DNA of 5,254 nt from DATKCA01 sp035544675 (GCA_035544675.1 DATKCA010000074.1:1-5254); one strand, 5' to 3'; positions 1 to 5,254 are shown, counted from the stretch's first letter. The notes: a model not told the origin generated them from the sequence alone. Made by a program: numbers and translations.

Positions 1-1261
1 AATGAGCAAGCGCGGCGAAGTGAACGACCGCCTCATCGCCCGCGGGGAATCAGTCGGTGTCGAGTTTCAACCCGACTCCTTTCCCGTCGAGTTCTTCAGC
101 CTCACCGGCGTGCGCGGCACCCAGCTCCGCGCCACCGTCTCCTCCTTCGGCCCCATCCTCCTCGGCAAAGTCCTCGACCTGACCGCCGTGCAGCAGAGCG
201 TGCTGGCGATGGTGTTCAAGTACTGCGACGACCGTCGCCTCCCGCTGCTCGACTTCGAGGACCTGCGCAGCGTTCTGAACTACCTGGCCGGCGAGGGAAA
301 AGCGGACCTCAAGGAGTACGGCGGCCTCTCCGGCCAGACGGTCGGGGTCCTCGTGCGCAAGATGGTGGAGCTCGAGCAGCAGGGTGCGGCCAGATTCTTC
401 GGCGAGCCCGAGCTCGAGATCGCCGATCTGATGAGGACCAGCAACGGCCGCGGAGTGGTGAACATCCTCACGCTCGCCGATGTTCAGGACAAGCCGCGCC
501 TCTTCTCGACGTTTCTCATGTGGCTGCTCGGGCAGTTCTACTACCGCATGCCCGAGGTGGGCGATCCGGAGAAGCCCAGACTCGTCTTCTTCTTCGACGA
601 GGCACATCTCCTCTTCAACGATTCCTCATCGGCGCTCGTCGAGCACATCGAGCAGGTGGCGCGCCTCATCCGCTCGAAGGGAATCGGAGTCTTCTTCATC
701 ACCCAGACGCCGAAGGACGTCGCCGAAGACGTGCTGGCGCAGCTCGGCAACCGGATTCAGCATGCCGTGCGCGCGTTCACGCCGCGGGATGCGAAGAACA
801 TCAAGGCCACGGCCTCGACCTTCAGCTCGAGCGGGTTCTTTGCCGTGGACAAGCTCCTCACCACCCTCGGAACGGGCGAGGCGCTCGTCACGGTGCTGAA
901 CCCCAAAGGCATCCCTACTCCGGTCGCGGCGGCGCAGATTCTCGCGCCCTCGTCCTCGATGAGCACGATCGACGACGGCGGGTATCAGCAGGCGCTGGCC
1001 GCGTCCGCGATCGCGGTGAAGTACGGGCGTGCCATCGACCGCGATAGCGCCCACGAGATCCTGGAGCGCAAGCTCGCCGAGAGCGCGGCCAGAGAGCCCG
1101 AGGAGAGAGCGGCCCCGCGCGGCCGCCGGCGGAAAGAGCGGAAGGGACTCGTCGAGGAAGTCCTGACCAGCAGGACCACGCAGACGGCTGTGCGCCAGGT
1201 CGCGCGCACCGCTACACAATCGATCGTTCGCGGTCTGTTCGGGCTTCTGCGGGGACGCTGA
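1..1261 (+). CDS. HerA/FtsK-like ATPase, DUF853 (YjgR) family, 5' partial
   Basis: This is the C-terminal part of a DUF853-family P-loop ATPase of the HerA/FtsK superfamily, proteins thought to act as DNA-translocating hexamers; the cellular role is poorly defined. The reading frame is open at the left edge. The first Met (base 2) sits in the stretch that follows the Walker A region in family members (a '..SGMSKRGE' context), so it is very probably internal, and the P-loop lies outside the window. Numbering from base 2, 419 residues are visible. The Walker B strand is RLVFFFDEAH (193-202, Asp199/Glu200). Residues 221-235 (RLIRSKGIGVFFITQ) hold the sensor Gln235, and GNRIQHAVRAFTP (249-261) carries the family's conserved Arg251. 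The region FFGEPELEIADLM to NILTLAD (132-160) is also typical. The tail (about 365-419) is basic and ends in GLFGLLRGR. The last 50 bp overlap the 3' end of the convergent membrane-protein gene. The family call is firm; the function is not. Confidence 0.9.
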   Translation, partial: MSKRGEVNDRLIARGESVGVEFQPDSFPVEFFSLTGVRGTQLRATVSSFGPILLGKVLDLTAVQQSVLAMVFKYCDDRRLPLLDFEDLRSVLNYLAGEGKADLKEYGGLSGQTVGVLVRKMVELEQQGAARFFGEPELEIADLMRTSNGRGVVNILTLADVQDKPRLFSTFLMWLLGQFYYRMPEVGDPEKPRLVFFFDEAHLLFNDSSSALVEHIEQVARLIRSKGIGVFFITQTPKDVAEDVLAQLGNRIQHAVRAFTPRDAKNIKATASTFSSSGFFAVDKLLTTLGTGEALVTVLNPKGIPTPVAAAQILAPSSSMSTIDDGGYQQALAASAIAVKYGRAIDRDSAHEILERKLAESAAREPEERAAPRGRRRKERKGLVEEVLTSRTTQTAVRQVARTATQSIVRGLFGLLRGR

Positions 1262-1757
1262 GCCACCAGCACGCGAAGGAGATCCCGAACATCCCGGCCA
1301 GGCGGTACACATACTCCACGGCCGCCCAGAAGTCCTGCAGCCGCTCGCTGTAATTCCTCACGCTCCAGGCGCCGAGCTTCGTCGCGTACGCCGACTCGAT
1401 CGACACGGCCACAGCGAGGATATGCGTCGCGAAGAGAACGGCGAGCGCAATCAGCAGCCGGCGCCATCCCCGGTTGCGCAACGGATCCCGGTTCGTGGCG
1501 AACAGACCGGCGAACAGGACGATGTTGTAGGTGAGCTCAACGGCCGGAATGATCACGCGGGGGATCTCCGGGCGCGAGTGGCCGCCTCTGGCGTGGATCC
1601 GGTCCCCCATTCCGCGCACTTCCACGCCTCGCAACCGCCCGTCGAGCCAGAGCAGCGGCTGCGATGCGGCGGCGAGCACCGAGTTGTAGGGCGGACTGGC
1701 GAGGATCCAGAGAAAGGTGGTCAGCGCCGCAGCGACGACGAACTTAAGCGCTCTCAC
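1212..1757 (-). CDS. exosortase H-associated integral membrane protein
   Basis: This is a 181-residue membrane protein directly downstream of the exosortase. The GTG start overlaps the exosortase stop as GTGA (1757-1754), which implies translational coupling; no separate Shine-Dalgarno sequence is visible. Hydrophobic segments lie at about residues 4-20, 67-88, 100-122 and 146-168, with a soluble stretch at about 35-66 between the first two. The first segment is followed by SPPYNSVLAAASQPLL and the second contains PAVELTYNIVLFAGLFATN. This organisation matches the accessory membrane protein I remember as encoded beside XrtH-type exosortases. No catalytic motif is evident, so a helper or scaffold role in the sorting complex is inferred from position. 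The frame stays open upstream to 2051, but the translation there (Arg/Gly-rich, overlapping xrtH) looks non-coding, so the GTG start is preferred. The stop (TAG, 1214-1212) lies inside the 3' coding end of the opposite DUF853 gene. Confidence 0.8.
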   Translation of the reverse strand: MRALKFVVAAALTTFLWILASPPYNSVLAAASQPLLWLDGRLRGVEVRGMGDRIHARGGHSRPEIPRVIIPAVELTYNIVLFAGLFATNRDPLRNRGWRRLLIALAVLFATHILAVAVSIESAYATKLGAWSVRNYSERLQDFWAAVEYVYRLAGMFGISFACWWLSVPAEARTDRERSIV

Positions 1758-2245
1758 GCAGCATCCGGCGTCGCTCTCCGCGTCCAGTAGGCAAAGTAGA
1801 AGATCGCCACGGCGAACACGACCGTCTGCCAGATCGCGAGATGCATCGCGTCGAACCAGTCCCGCCGGTAACAGCCGATCAGAAACAGACTGACGACCCG
1901 GACCAGGTTCACGAGCTGGATCAGACCCACGCCGGCCAGGGCGGCGATCGACTTCTGCCGCACGGTGGCCGGAAACGCCAGCACGGCGGCCAGAAGAAAG
2001 AGCGTCGCCTCCAGCCCGTTGCAGCCGTTGTTGATGTTGACACTGAAACAACGGCCCAGGATCGTCGAGCCGCTGACTGTCGTCCCCTGTCCGAATCCGT
2101 TCAGCAGCACACTGGAGACGACGGCGATTCCACGAGTGAACGGTTGAACCAGGTGCTCGTCGACGGGCCGCAGCAGAAGCGGCACTTCGAACGCGACCAG
2201 CAGCACAAAGAAGAGGATGAGAAAGCGGCCGCGGCGGGAAATCAT
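1754..2245 (-). CDS. xrtH: exosortase H (XrtH), IPTLxxWG-CTERM sorting transpeptidase
   Basis: This is a 163-residue integral membrane cysteine protease/transpeptidase of the exosortase family. Exosortases cleave C-terminal PEP-CTERM-like signals of exported proteins at the inner membrane; the XrtH subgroup is paired with IPTLxxWG-CTERM signals. All three catalytic positions are present in their usual contexts: Cys75 in INNGCNGLEA (71-80), Arg116 in NLVRVVSL (113-120), and His135 in FDAMHLAIWQ (131-140). Hydrophobic segments fall at about 7-26, 79-93, 100-124 and 133-155. The size and single compact domain fit XrtH rather than the longer XrtA type. The start at 2245 places a short basic N-terminus (MISRRGR) just before the first membrane helix. 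The frame extends to an ATG at 2374, but the extra 43 residues would lie partly in an inverted-repeat element and look non-coding. No good ribosome binding site supports either start. It forms a two-gene unit with the next gene through a 4-bp overlap. Confidence 0.92.
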   Translation of the reverse strand: MISRRGRFLILFFVLLVAFEVPLLLRPVDEHLVQPFTRGIAVVSSVLLNGFGQGTTVSGSTILGRCFSVNINNGCNGLEATLFLLAAVLAFPATVRQKSIAALAGVGLIQLVNLVRVVSLFLIGCYRRDWFDAMHLAIWQTVVFAVAIFYFAYWTRRATPDAA

Positions 2246-2294
2246 CGGTCGGCCGAACGATACACGAAAGAGGGAATGGCCGACGGTGGCAAAG

Positions 2295-2440
2295 TGAACA
2301 GTCGAACGAGACCCTCCGGCCCGCGTTGCAGAGAGAGAGGTAGCTTCAGCAATTGTCCACGGAGGCACGCCCATTCGCCCGCTCTACCGTGGTTGGGTCC
2401 GAGGTGGGCGCGTAGCTGAAGGGTCTCGTTCGACTGTTCA
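2295..2440. repeat. 146-bp inverted-repeat-bounded element, MITE-like
   Basis: Bases 2295-2315 (beginning TGAACAGTCGAACG) and 2420-2440 (ending CGTTCGACTGTTCA) are perfect 21-bp inverted repeats around a 104-bp spacer with no plausible ORF. The outer ends are TG...CA, and the flanking triplets are identical (AAG at 2292-2294 and AAG at 2441-2443), as a 3-bp target duplication would leave. TG...CA ends with short target duplications are typical of IS3-family insertions, so a non-autonomous derivative is one reading. A dispersed intergenic palindrome or a structured RNA are alternatives. A match this long is very unlikely by chance; the transposon reading is inference, since the 3-bp duplication alone is weak and the ends were set by the limit of the repeat. 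Confidence 0.6.
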
Positions 2441-2448
2441 AAGAAACT

Positions 2449-2471
2449 AAAAAAGGGGCGTTACGCCCCTT
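2449..2471 (-). terminator. Rho-independent terminator of the ferredoxin transcript
   Basis: Read on the minus strand, an 8-bp perfect stem AAGGGGCG/CGCCCCTT (2471-2464 with 2460-2453) with a 3-nt loop runs into a T run that continues to 2449. The T tract exists only for minus-strand transcription, so it ends the ferredoxin transcript, whose stop codon lies about 85 nt upstream. It also insulates xrtH from that transcript. Confidence 0.87.
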
Positions 2472-2556
2472 CTGTTGCCGTATCCGGCGACCGCTGTGAA
2501 TTAGCACGGACTCTACATCGCTGTCCTGTCTAATTTAGTGACGTATCTCACGAATT

Positions 2557-2823
2557 TCAAGTGCGGTTCTTGTACCAGTCGGCGTTGATCTGCGTGTAGT
2601 TCGCCCACTTCTCCGGCACCAGATCCTGGGGGAAGATGGCCTGCACCGGGCAAGCCGGCTCACAGGCTCCACAATCGATGCAAACTTCAGGATCGATGTA
2701 GAGCATCGTCTCCTTCTCGAAGTCGGCCGCGTCCTTCCGGGGGTGGATGCAGTCGACCGGACAGACCTCCACGCAGGCGGTGTCCTTCGTGTTGACACAA
2801 GGCTCGGCGATTACATAGGTCAT
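2557..2823 (-). CDS. ferredoxin, 7Fe type ([3Fe-4S] plus [4Fe-4S])
   Basis: This is an 88-residue soluble electron carrier of the bacterial dicluster ferredoxin family, similar to Azotobacter FdI/FdxA and Thermus ferredoxin. Cysteines are at 9, 17, 21 and 25 (C-x7-C-x3-C-P-V-D-C) and at 48, 51, 54 and 58 (CIDCGACEPACP). The C-x7-C-x3-C spacing is the signature of the 7Fe class. By homology Cys9, Cys17 and Cys58 should bind the 3Fe-4S cluster, Cys21, Cys48, Cys51 and Cys54 the 4Fe-4S cluster, and Cys25 should be free. The loop between the motifs (26-47, HPRKDAADFEKETMLYIDPEV) is longer than in Thermus. The start at 2823 is fixed by a GGAGGT ribosome binding site 10 nt upstream and by homology from MTYVIAEPC; the frame is open further up to 2919, but that part is repeat-derived. 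It has its own terminator, so it is probably monocistronic. The redox partner cannot be told from the context. Confidence 0.95.
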   Translation of the reverse strand: MTYVIAEPCVNTKDTACVEVCPVDCIHPRKDAADFEKETMLYIDPEVCIDCGACEPACPVQAIFPQDLVPEKWANYTQINADWYKNRT

Positions 2824-2833
2824 GGAACGAGCT

Positions 2834-2839
2834 ACCTCC
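2834..2839 (-). promoter_or_regulatory. Shine-Dalgarno of the ferredoxin gene
   Basis: GGAGGT on the minus strand, 10 nt before the ATG at 2823. It is the only strong ribosome binding site seen in the window, and it decides the ferredoxin start in favour of MTYVIAEPC over the upstream in-frame ATG at 2919. Confidence 0.8.
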
Positions 2840-2856
2840 GGGAAAAGTTGCGCGTC

Positions 2857-2862
2857 ATTGTA
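2857..2862 (-). promoter_or_regulatory. possible -10 element of the ferredoxin promoter
   Basis: TACAAT on the minus strand (5 of 6 matches to TATAAT), about 34 nt before the ferredoxin ATG. It would give a leader of roughly 25-28 nt carrying the GGAGGT site. At 16-18 bp upstream there is no good -35; that position falls inside the GAAGGAT heptamer array. This is a plausible but unproven call. Confidence 0.4.
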
Positions 2863-2864
2863 CC

Positions 2865-2948
2865 GAAGGATGAAGGATGAAGGATGAGGATGACCACAGG
2901 GGGCGGTGACATTCGTCATTCACCTTCATCCCTCCGCCTTCATCCTTT
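2865..2948. repeat. GAAGGAT heptamer array with inverted copies
   Basis: GAAGGAT occurs three times in tandem (2865-2885) and is followed by a degenerate unit (GAGGAT, 2886-2891). Inverted copies lie at 2923-2935 (CCTTCATCCCTCC) and 2937-2947 (CCTTCATCCTT), the second complementary to 2866-2876 over 11 bases. A small GGTGA/TCACC hairpin (2905-2909 with 2920-2924) sits between the arms. The whole could fold as a long imperfect hairpin between the end of the GreA-domain gene and the ferredoxin promoter. It resembles dispersed intergenic repeats; a role as a transcript 3' end is possible. Confidence 0.65.
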
Positions 2949-2953
2949 GGTGC

Positions 2954-5026
2954 TCACTCGTTCCACCGCCGGATCGACTCGATCTGATAGTCGTTGCCCA
3001 TGAACGTGACGATGTCGCCCGTAGCGTGGCCCATGAGTTTCTTCGCCACCTCGGACTGGTTCGAGTAGACGCCGTGCTCGGGTGCTGACTCCCACGGCCC
3101 GAGGATCGTGACTTCGCGGCGGATGTCGCCGTTGGAGAGAGCGACCTTGGTGCCGACCCGGACGGCGGTGGTGTCCACTTCCGCCGGATCGACGACCCGG
3201 ACGCGGCTGATCTCACCGGACAGCTCTCCGACTCTCGCGGAGAGGTATTCGGCCCGCTGGCGGGCAGCCTTGTACTCGAAGTTCTCTCGCAGATCGCCCA
3301 TCTCGCGGGCAACCTGAATGGCCTTCGAGTTGGCCGGGATGTCGACCTTGACGAGGTGATCGAGCTCCGCCCGTTTCTTCTCCAGCATCTCGGGGGTGGC
3401 GTACACCGGCTCGGCCTGCGGCTCGCGCAGAGTCGGATACTTCATGAGCGCCGCGTGCTTCACGATCTCGCGCCGGTACTCCTCGATCGCGCCGTAGCGG
3501 TCGAGCGTTTCGACGAGCTTGCGCGCCCCTTCCTCGTTGTCGGCGGCCATCACGATGCGAACGGCGAGGCCTCCCTTGTCGAACAGGTCCTTCAGACGCG
3601 CGCGCACGGGCGCAAACTCGTCCGAGGCGACCCCTTCCATGATCTGAAAGAGGAGCTGGTAGTTCGCGCGGTCGGAGAGGGTCTCGTCGTCGTTCAGCTT
3701 CTTGACATACCAGTAGAACGCCCGGGGATGGCGGCGCGGATATCGAAGGGTCTCATCGATCAGGCGATCGCGAATGTCGGTGTTCCCGGCCTCTTCCAGC
3801 GTCGCGATGATGAGGGAGAGGATGCGCGGCTCCTCGTCGAGGAAGAAGATCTCGCCGAATACCTTCGGCCAGTCGAGGTGGGACTGGCGAACGATCTTCA
3901 GTGCTTTCTCGCGCAGCGCCTTGTCGGGGACCGATGCGACAACGCGCGACGCCATGGGTCCCTTCAGAAGTGACGTGGCATCGAGCGGAGGCGTGTATTT
4001 GCCGGGGAGGGTCTGCAGCACGGTGAGGATCTGCCAGGCCAGCGCAGCGTCCGTCCGGACGAGCCTGCCCGCCTCAGCCGCGAGCACGCTCGAGAAGTGG
4101 TCGGCCAGCTCGGCGCTGCGCGGACTGTGTTTCTTTGCGAGCTCGAGCTTGGAGCGCGGCTCGGCGCGCTCGAAATCGCGCAGCACGGTCGCCGCGGCAT
4201 CGCTCGCGGACGCGCTCCACGAGTACGTCGCCTTGGCGCCCGTTCCGCTGACCACGATCTGCGGGTTCTTGCGCGCGCCTGTCCACCAGCTCGCCCACTT
4301 GTCTTCGGGAACGATGCCGATCACCGCGTCGCGCACCTCCGCCATCGTCATCGGCCGGCCGAAGCTCTGGAGGATCCTGGCGAACAGGTCGGCCGGCGAC
4401 TTTTTGGCCTCCGCCCTCAGCTCCTCGGAGCGTGAGAACTTCTCGCGCAGGACGTGGCGCTCGCCGAGGGGGGTCAGGAACTTGCCGGCGGCGCCGAGGG
4501 GCACGGAGACGCGCTTCTCTTTCTCGAAGTCGAGGCGGCAGATGCCGAGTTCGGGATTGAGCTCCGTGATCACGCCCGCTCCACGACCGGGCATGAAGAA
4601 GCACTCGCCCTCGTCGTACGCCAGCCACGCCTCGATCTTCTCGGCGCGCTCGACGGGGTTGCTCTGAGGATCGCTGAACTTTGCGAACTGAAACGCCCGC
4701 GTGAAGTTCTTCCGGCCGCCCAGCGACTTCCGGAGGGCCTCCTCGACCTGGGGGCGGATCGTGGCGGGATGCTTGGACAGCCGGCCGATCTCCTTGAGGA
4801 CACGCAGCCGCTCCGGCCAGCGACCCTGATCACGCAAGGCGTCGGAGAGAAGACCGAGGAGCGTGTCGGACTGCGTACGTTGCTCGGCTTTTCGGAGGGA
4901 CTTGGCGATGAGGAGGAAGTCCTCGATCTGGCCGGGATCGCCGTCGAGCCGCGCCATCCAGAGCGCCTCGACATCATCGTAGTTCTTCTGCTGGATCAGT
5001 TGCTGCGCGTCGTCGCGAAACGCCAT
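2954..5026 (-). CDS. GreA/GreB-family elongation factor with about 540-residue N-terminal extension
   Basis: This is a 690-residue protein whose last 150 residues are a complete GreA module; GreA itself is about 158 residues. Gre factors enter the RNA polymerase secondary channel and stimulate cleavage of backtracked RNA. The coiled coil (about 541-612) has the tip GDLRENFEY (577-585), with the two acidic residues Asp578 and Glu581 that coordinate the catalytic metal. The C-terminal FKBP-like domain covers about 620-688 (ILGPWESAPEHGVYSNQSEVAKKL within 641-664). The extension holds a helical N-terminus (1-120), a small beta-rich SH3/KOW-like stretch (about 140-188, FFMPGRGAGVITELNPELG), a possible winged-helix segment (about 211-272, DKWASWWTGARKNP), and a long helical-repeat-like region (about 275-535). 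Chlamydial GreA proteins of about 720 residues have a comparable build. The start at 5026 is the only in-frame ATG after a stop at 5056; no Shine-Dalgarno is visible. Domain calls in the extension are tentative; the GreA module is firm. Confidence 0.88.
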   Translation of the reverse strand: MAFRDDAQQLIQQKNYDDVEALWMARLDGDPGQIEDFLLIAKSLRKAEQRTQSDTLLGLLSDALRDQGRWPERLRVLKEIGRLSKHPATIRPQVEEALRKSLGGRKNFTRAFQFAKFSDPQSNPVERAEKIEAWLAYDEGECFFMPGRGAGVITELNPELGICRLDFEKEKRVSVPLGAAGKFLTPLGERHVLREKFSRSEELRAEAKKSPADLFARILQSFGRPMTMAEVRDAVIGIVPEDKWASWWTGARKNPQIVVSGTGAKATYSWSASASDAAATVLRDFERAEPRSKLELAKKHSPRSAELADHFSSVLAAEAGRLVRTDAALAWQILTVLQTLPGKYTPPLDATSLLKGPMASRVVASVPDKALREKALKIVRQSHLDWPKVFGEIFFLDEEPRILSLIIATLEEAGNTDIRDRLIDETLRYPRRHPRAFYWYVKKLNDDETLSDRANYQLLFQIMEGVASDEFAPVRARLKDLFDKGGLAVRIVMAADNEEGARKLVETLDRYGAIEEYRREIVKHAALMKYPTLREPQAEPVYATPEMLEKKRAELDHLVKVDIPANSKAIQVAREMGDLRENFEYKAARQRAEYLSARVGELSGEISRVRVVDPAEVDTTAVRVGTKVALSNGDIRREVTILGPWESAPEHGVYSNQSEVAKKLMGHATGDIVTFMGNDYQIESIRRWNE

Positions 5027-5035
5027 GAGGCGCGG

Positions 5036-5041
5036 ATTGTA
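5036..5041 (-). promoter_or_regulatory. possible -10 element of the GreA-domain gene
   Basis: TACAAT on the minus strand ends 9 nt before the ATG at 5026, which would put the transcription start at or within a few bases of the start codon. The absence of a ribosome binding site fits a leaderless message. No matching -35 is seen, because the expected region lies in the adjacent palindrome. Low confidence. Confidence 0.3.
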
Positions 5042-5042
5042 A

Positions 5043-5072
5043 TAGATCGTGGATCAAGAGACCCACGATCTA
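5043..5072. repeat. 10-bp perfect palindrome in the spacer before the GreA-domain gene
   Basis: TAGATCGTGG (5043-5052) and CCACGATCTA (5063-5072) are perfect inverted repeats with a 10-nt loop. The structure begins 4 nt after the stop codon of the upstream minus-strand gene and fills most of the 49-bp spacer. It could be a weak terminator (the downstream tail TTACAA is not T-rich), an mRNA-stabilising hairpin, or an operator overlapping the GreA-gene promoter. The sequence does not decide among these. Confidence 0.6.
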
Positions 5073-5075
5073 CCC

Positions 5076-5254
5076 TCAGCGCCGCAGGTCGGCCAGCGCC
5101 TTGAAGACGTCGAAAGGCAGCTGCTCGGAGTGAACGATGTTGCGCAGGTGATGGAGGGAGTGCTTCCGCTCCATCACTTCCTGGACGCTGATGTTGTGCT
5201 TGCGGAGGAGGTCGTTTGCTTTGTTCTTCGGCATGGTCGCGGCATCAACGAGAC
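5076..5254 (-). CDS. hypothetical protein, C-terminal end (possibly a complete 52-residue protein)
   Basis: A minus-strand frame runs from the right edge to a TGA at 5078-5076. From the only ATG near the edge (5234) it encodes 52 residues, MPKNKANDLL through KALADLRR. The frame continues open to the window end, and no ribosome binding site precedes the ATG, so this may be the tail of a larger protein. It is probably genuinely coding: almost all codons end in G or C, the pattern of the neighbouring genes. The peptide is charged, His- and Arg-rich (residues 22-35, ERKHSLHHLRNIVH) and predicted helical, with no cysteine, membrane segment or signal peptide. I do not recognise the family. It lies 49 bp upstream of the GreA-domain gene on the same strand, with a palindrome between them. 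Confidence 0.6.
   Translation of the reverse strand, partial: LVDAATMPKNKANDLLRKHNISVQEVMERKHSLHHLRNIVHSEQLPFDVFKALADLRR

Larger units (their letters stand above)
2246..2556. other. intergenic region between xrtH and ferredoxin
   Basis: These 311 bases carry no credible gene. From left to right they hold the 5' leader of xrtH (2246-2294), an inverted-repeat-bounded 146-bp element (2295-2440), a minus-strand intrinsic terminator (2449-2471), and the ferredoxin 3' untranslated region (2472-2556). That last part has lower GC and no strong structure beyond a short GCCG/CGGC hairpin at 2477-2488. The terminator separates ferredoxin transcription from xrtH, so xrtH needs its own promoter between about 2246 and 2448. 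I could not find a convincing -35/-10 pair there. Confidence 0.7.

Noticed and set aside
626..1312. Minus-strand open frame of 228 codons opposite the DUF853 gene
   Set aside because: The translation is an Arg/Gly-rich, low-complexity mirror of the real coding strand, which carries the Walker B and other family motifs.
2246..2374. Longer xrtH starting at the ATG at 2374
   Set aside because: The added 43 residues lack a signal or conserved feature, overlap the repeat element and are not preceded by a ribosome binding site; the family begins just before the first membrane helix.
1841..2419. Plus-strand open frame of 192 codons across xrtH and its leader
   Set aside because: It is antisense to the intact exosortase motifs, rich in Gln/Asp/His/Arg, and ends inside the inverted-repeat element.
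2405..2440. tRNA-like look (GGGCGCGTAGCTGA followed by GTTCGA)
   Set aside because: No anticodon arm, acceptor stem or correctly spaced T arm can be drawn; the GTTCGA belongs to the 21-bp inverted repeat.
2449..2471. Bidirectional terminator
   Set aside because: On the plus strand the hairpin is followed by CTGTTG rather than a T tract, and no plus-strand gene ends nearby, so only the minus direction is supported.
2865..2891. Tandem heptamers as a possible CRISPR remnant
   Set aside because: The units are 7 bp and directly adjacent with no spacers, and there are no cas genes.
3774..4667. Long plus-strand open frame (297 codons) inside the GreA-domain gene
   Set aside because: Its translation is Ser/Arg-rich with no domain, and it lies antisense to a gene with clear GreA motifs; it is a high-GC shadow frame.

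Overview
The window looks like a high-GC bacterial chromosome with tightly packed genes and strong G/C preference at third codon positions. An exosortase of the XrtH type, a GreA-domain protein with a very long N-terminal extension, and a two-cluster ferredoxin with a long inter-motif loop together suggest an uncultured or poorly sampled lineage. Acidobacteriota is my best guess, as an inference from remembered families rather than a search. There are no RNA genes, no CRISPR array and no transposase gene.

Layout. On the plus strand, bases 1-1261 carry the C-terminal four fifths or so of a HerA/FtsK-like ATPase of the DUF853 (YjgR) family; the Walker A part lies upstream of the window. Everything else coding is on the minus strand. 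Reading that strand from the right edge, these are: the 3' end of a small unrecognised gene (to 5076); a palindromic spacer with a possible promoter; a 690-residue GreA-domain protein (5026-2954); a repeat-rich spacer; an 88-residue 7Fe-type ferredoxin (2823-2557) with a clear ribosome binding site and its own intrinsic terminator (2471-2449); a 146-bp element bounded by perfect 21-bp inverted repeats (2440-2295); and the exosortase xrtH (2245-1754). The last overlaps by 4 bp the gene for an exosortase-associated membrane protein (1757-1212), whose 3' end runs 50 bp into the convergent DUF853 gene.

How the genes work together. xrtH and the following membrane protein form a two-gene, translationally coupled unit for processing and anchoring exported proteins that carry a C-terminal IPTLxxWG-type sorting signal. 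No such target is encoded here, so substrates must be elsewhere in the genome. The ferredoxin appears to be a single-gene transcription unit. The GreA-domain protein acts on paused RNA polymerase and has no evident functional link to its neighbours. The most unusual parts are the oversized GreA fusion and three structured non-coding spacers: the 146-bp inverted-repeat element, the GAAGGAT heptamer array, and the 10-bp palindrome before the GreA gene.
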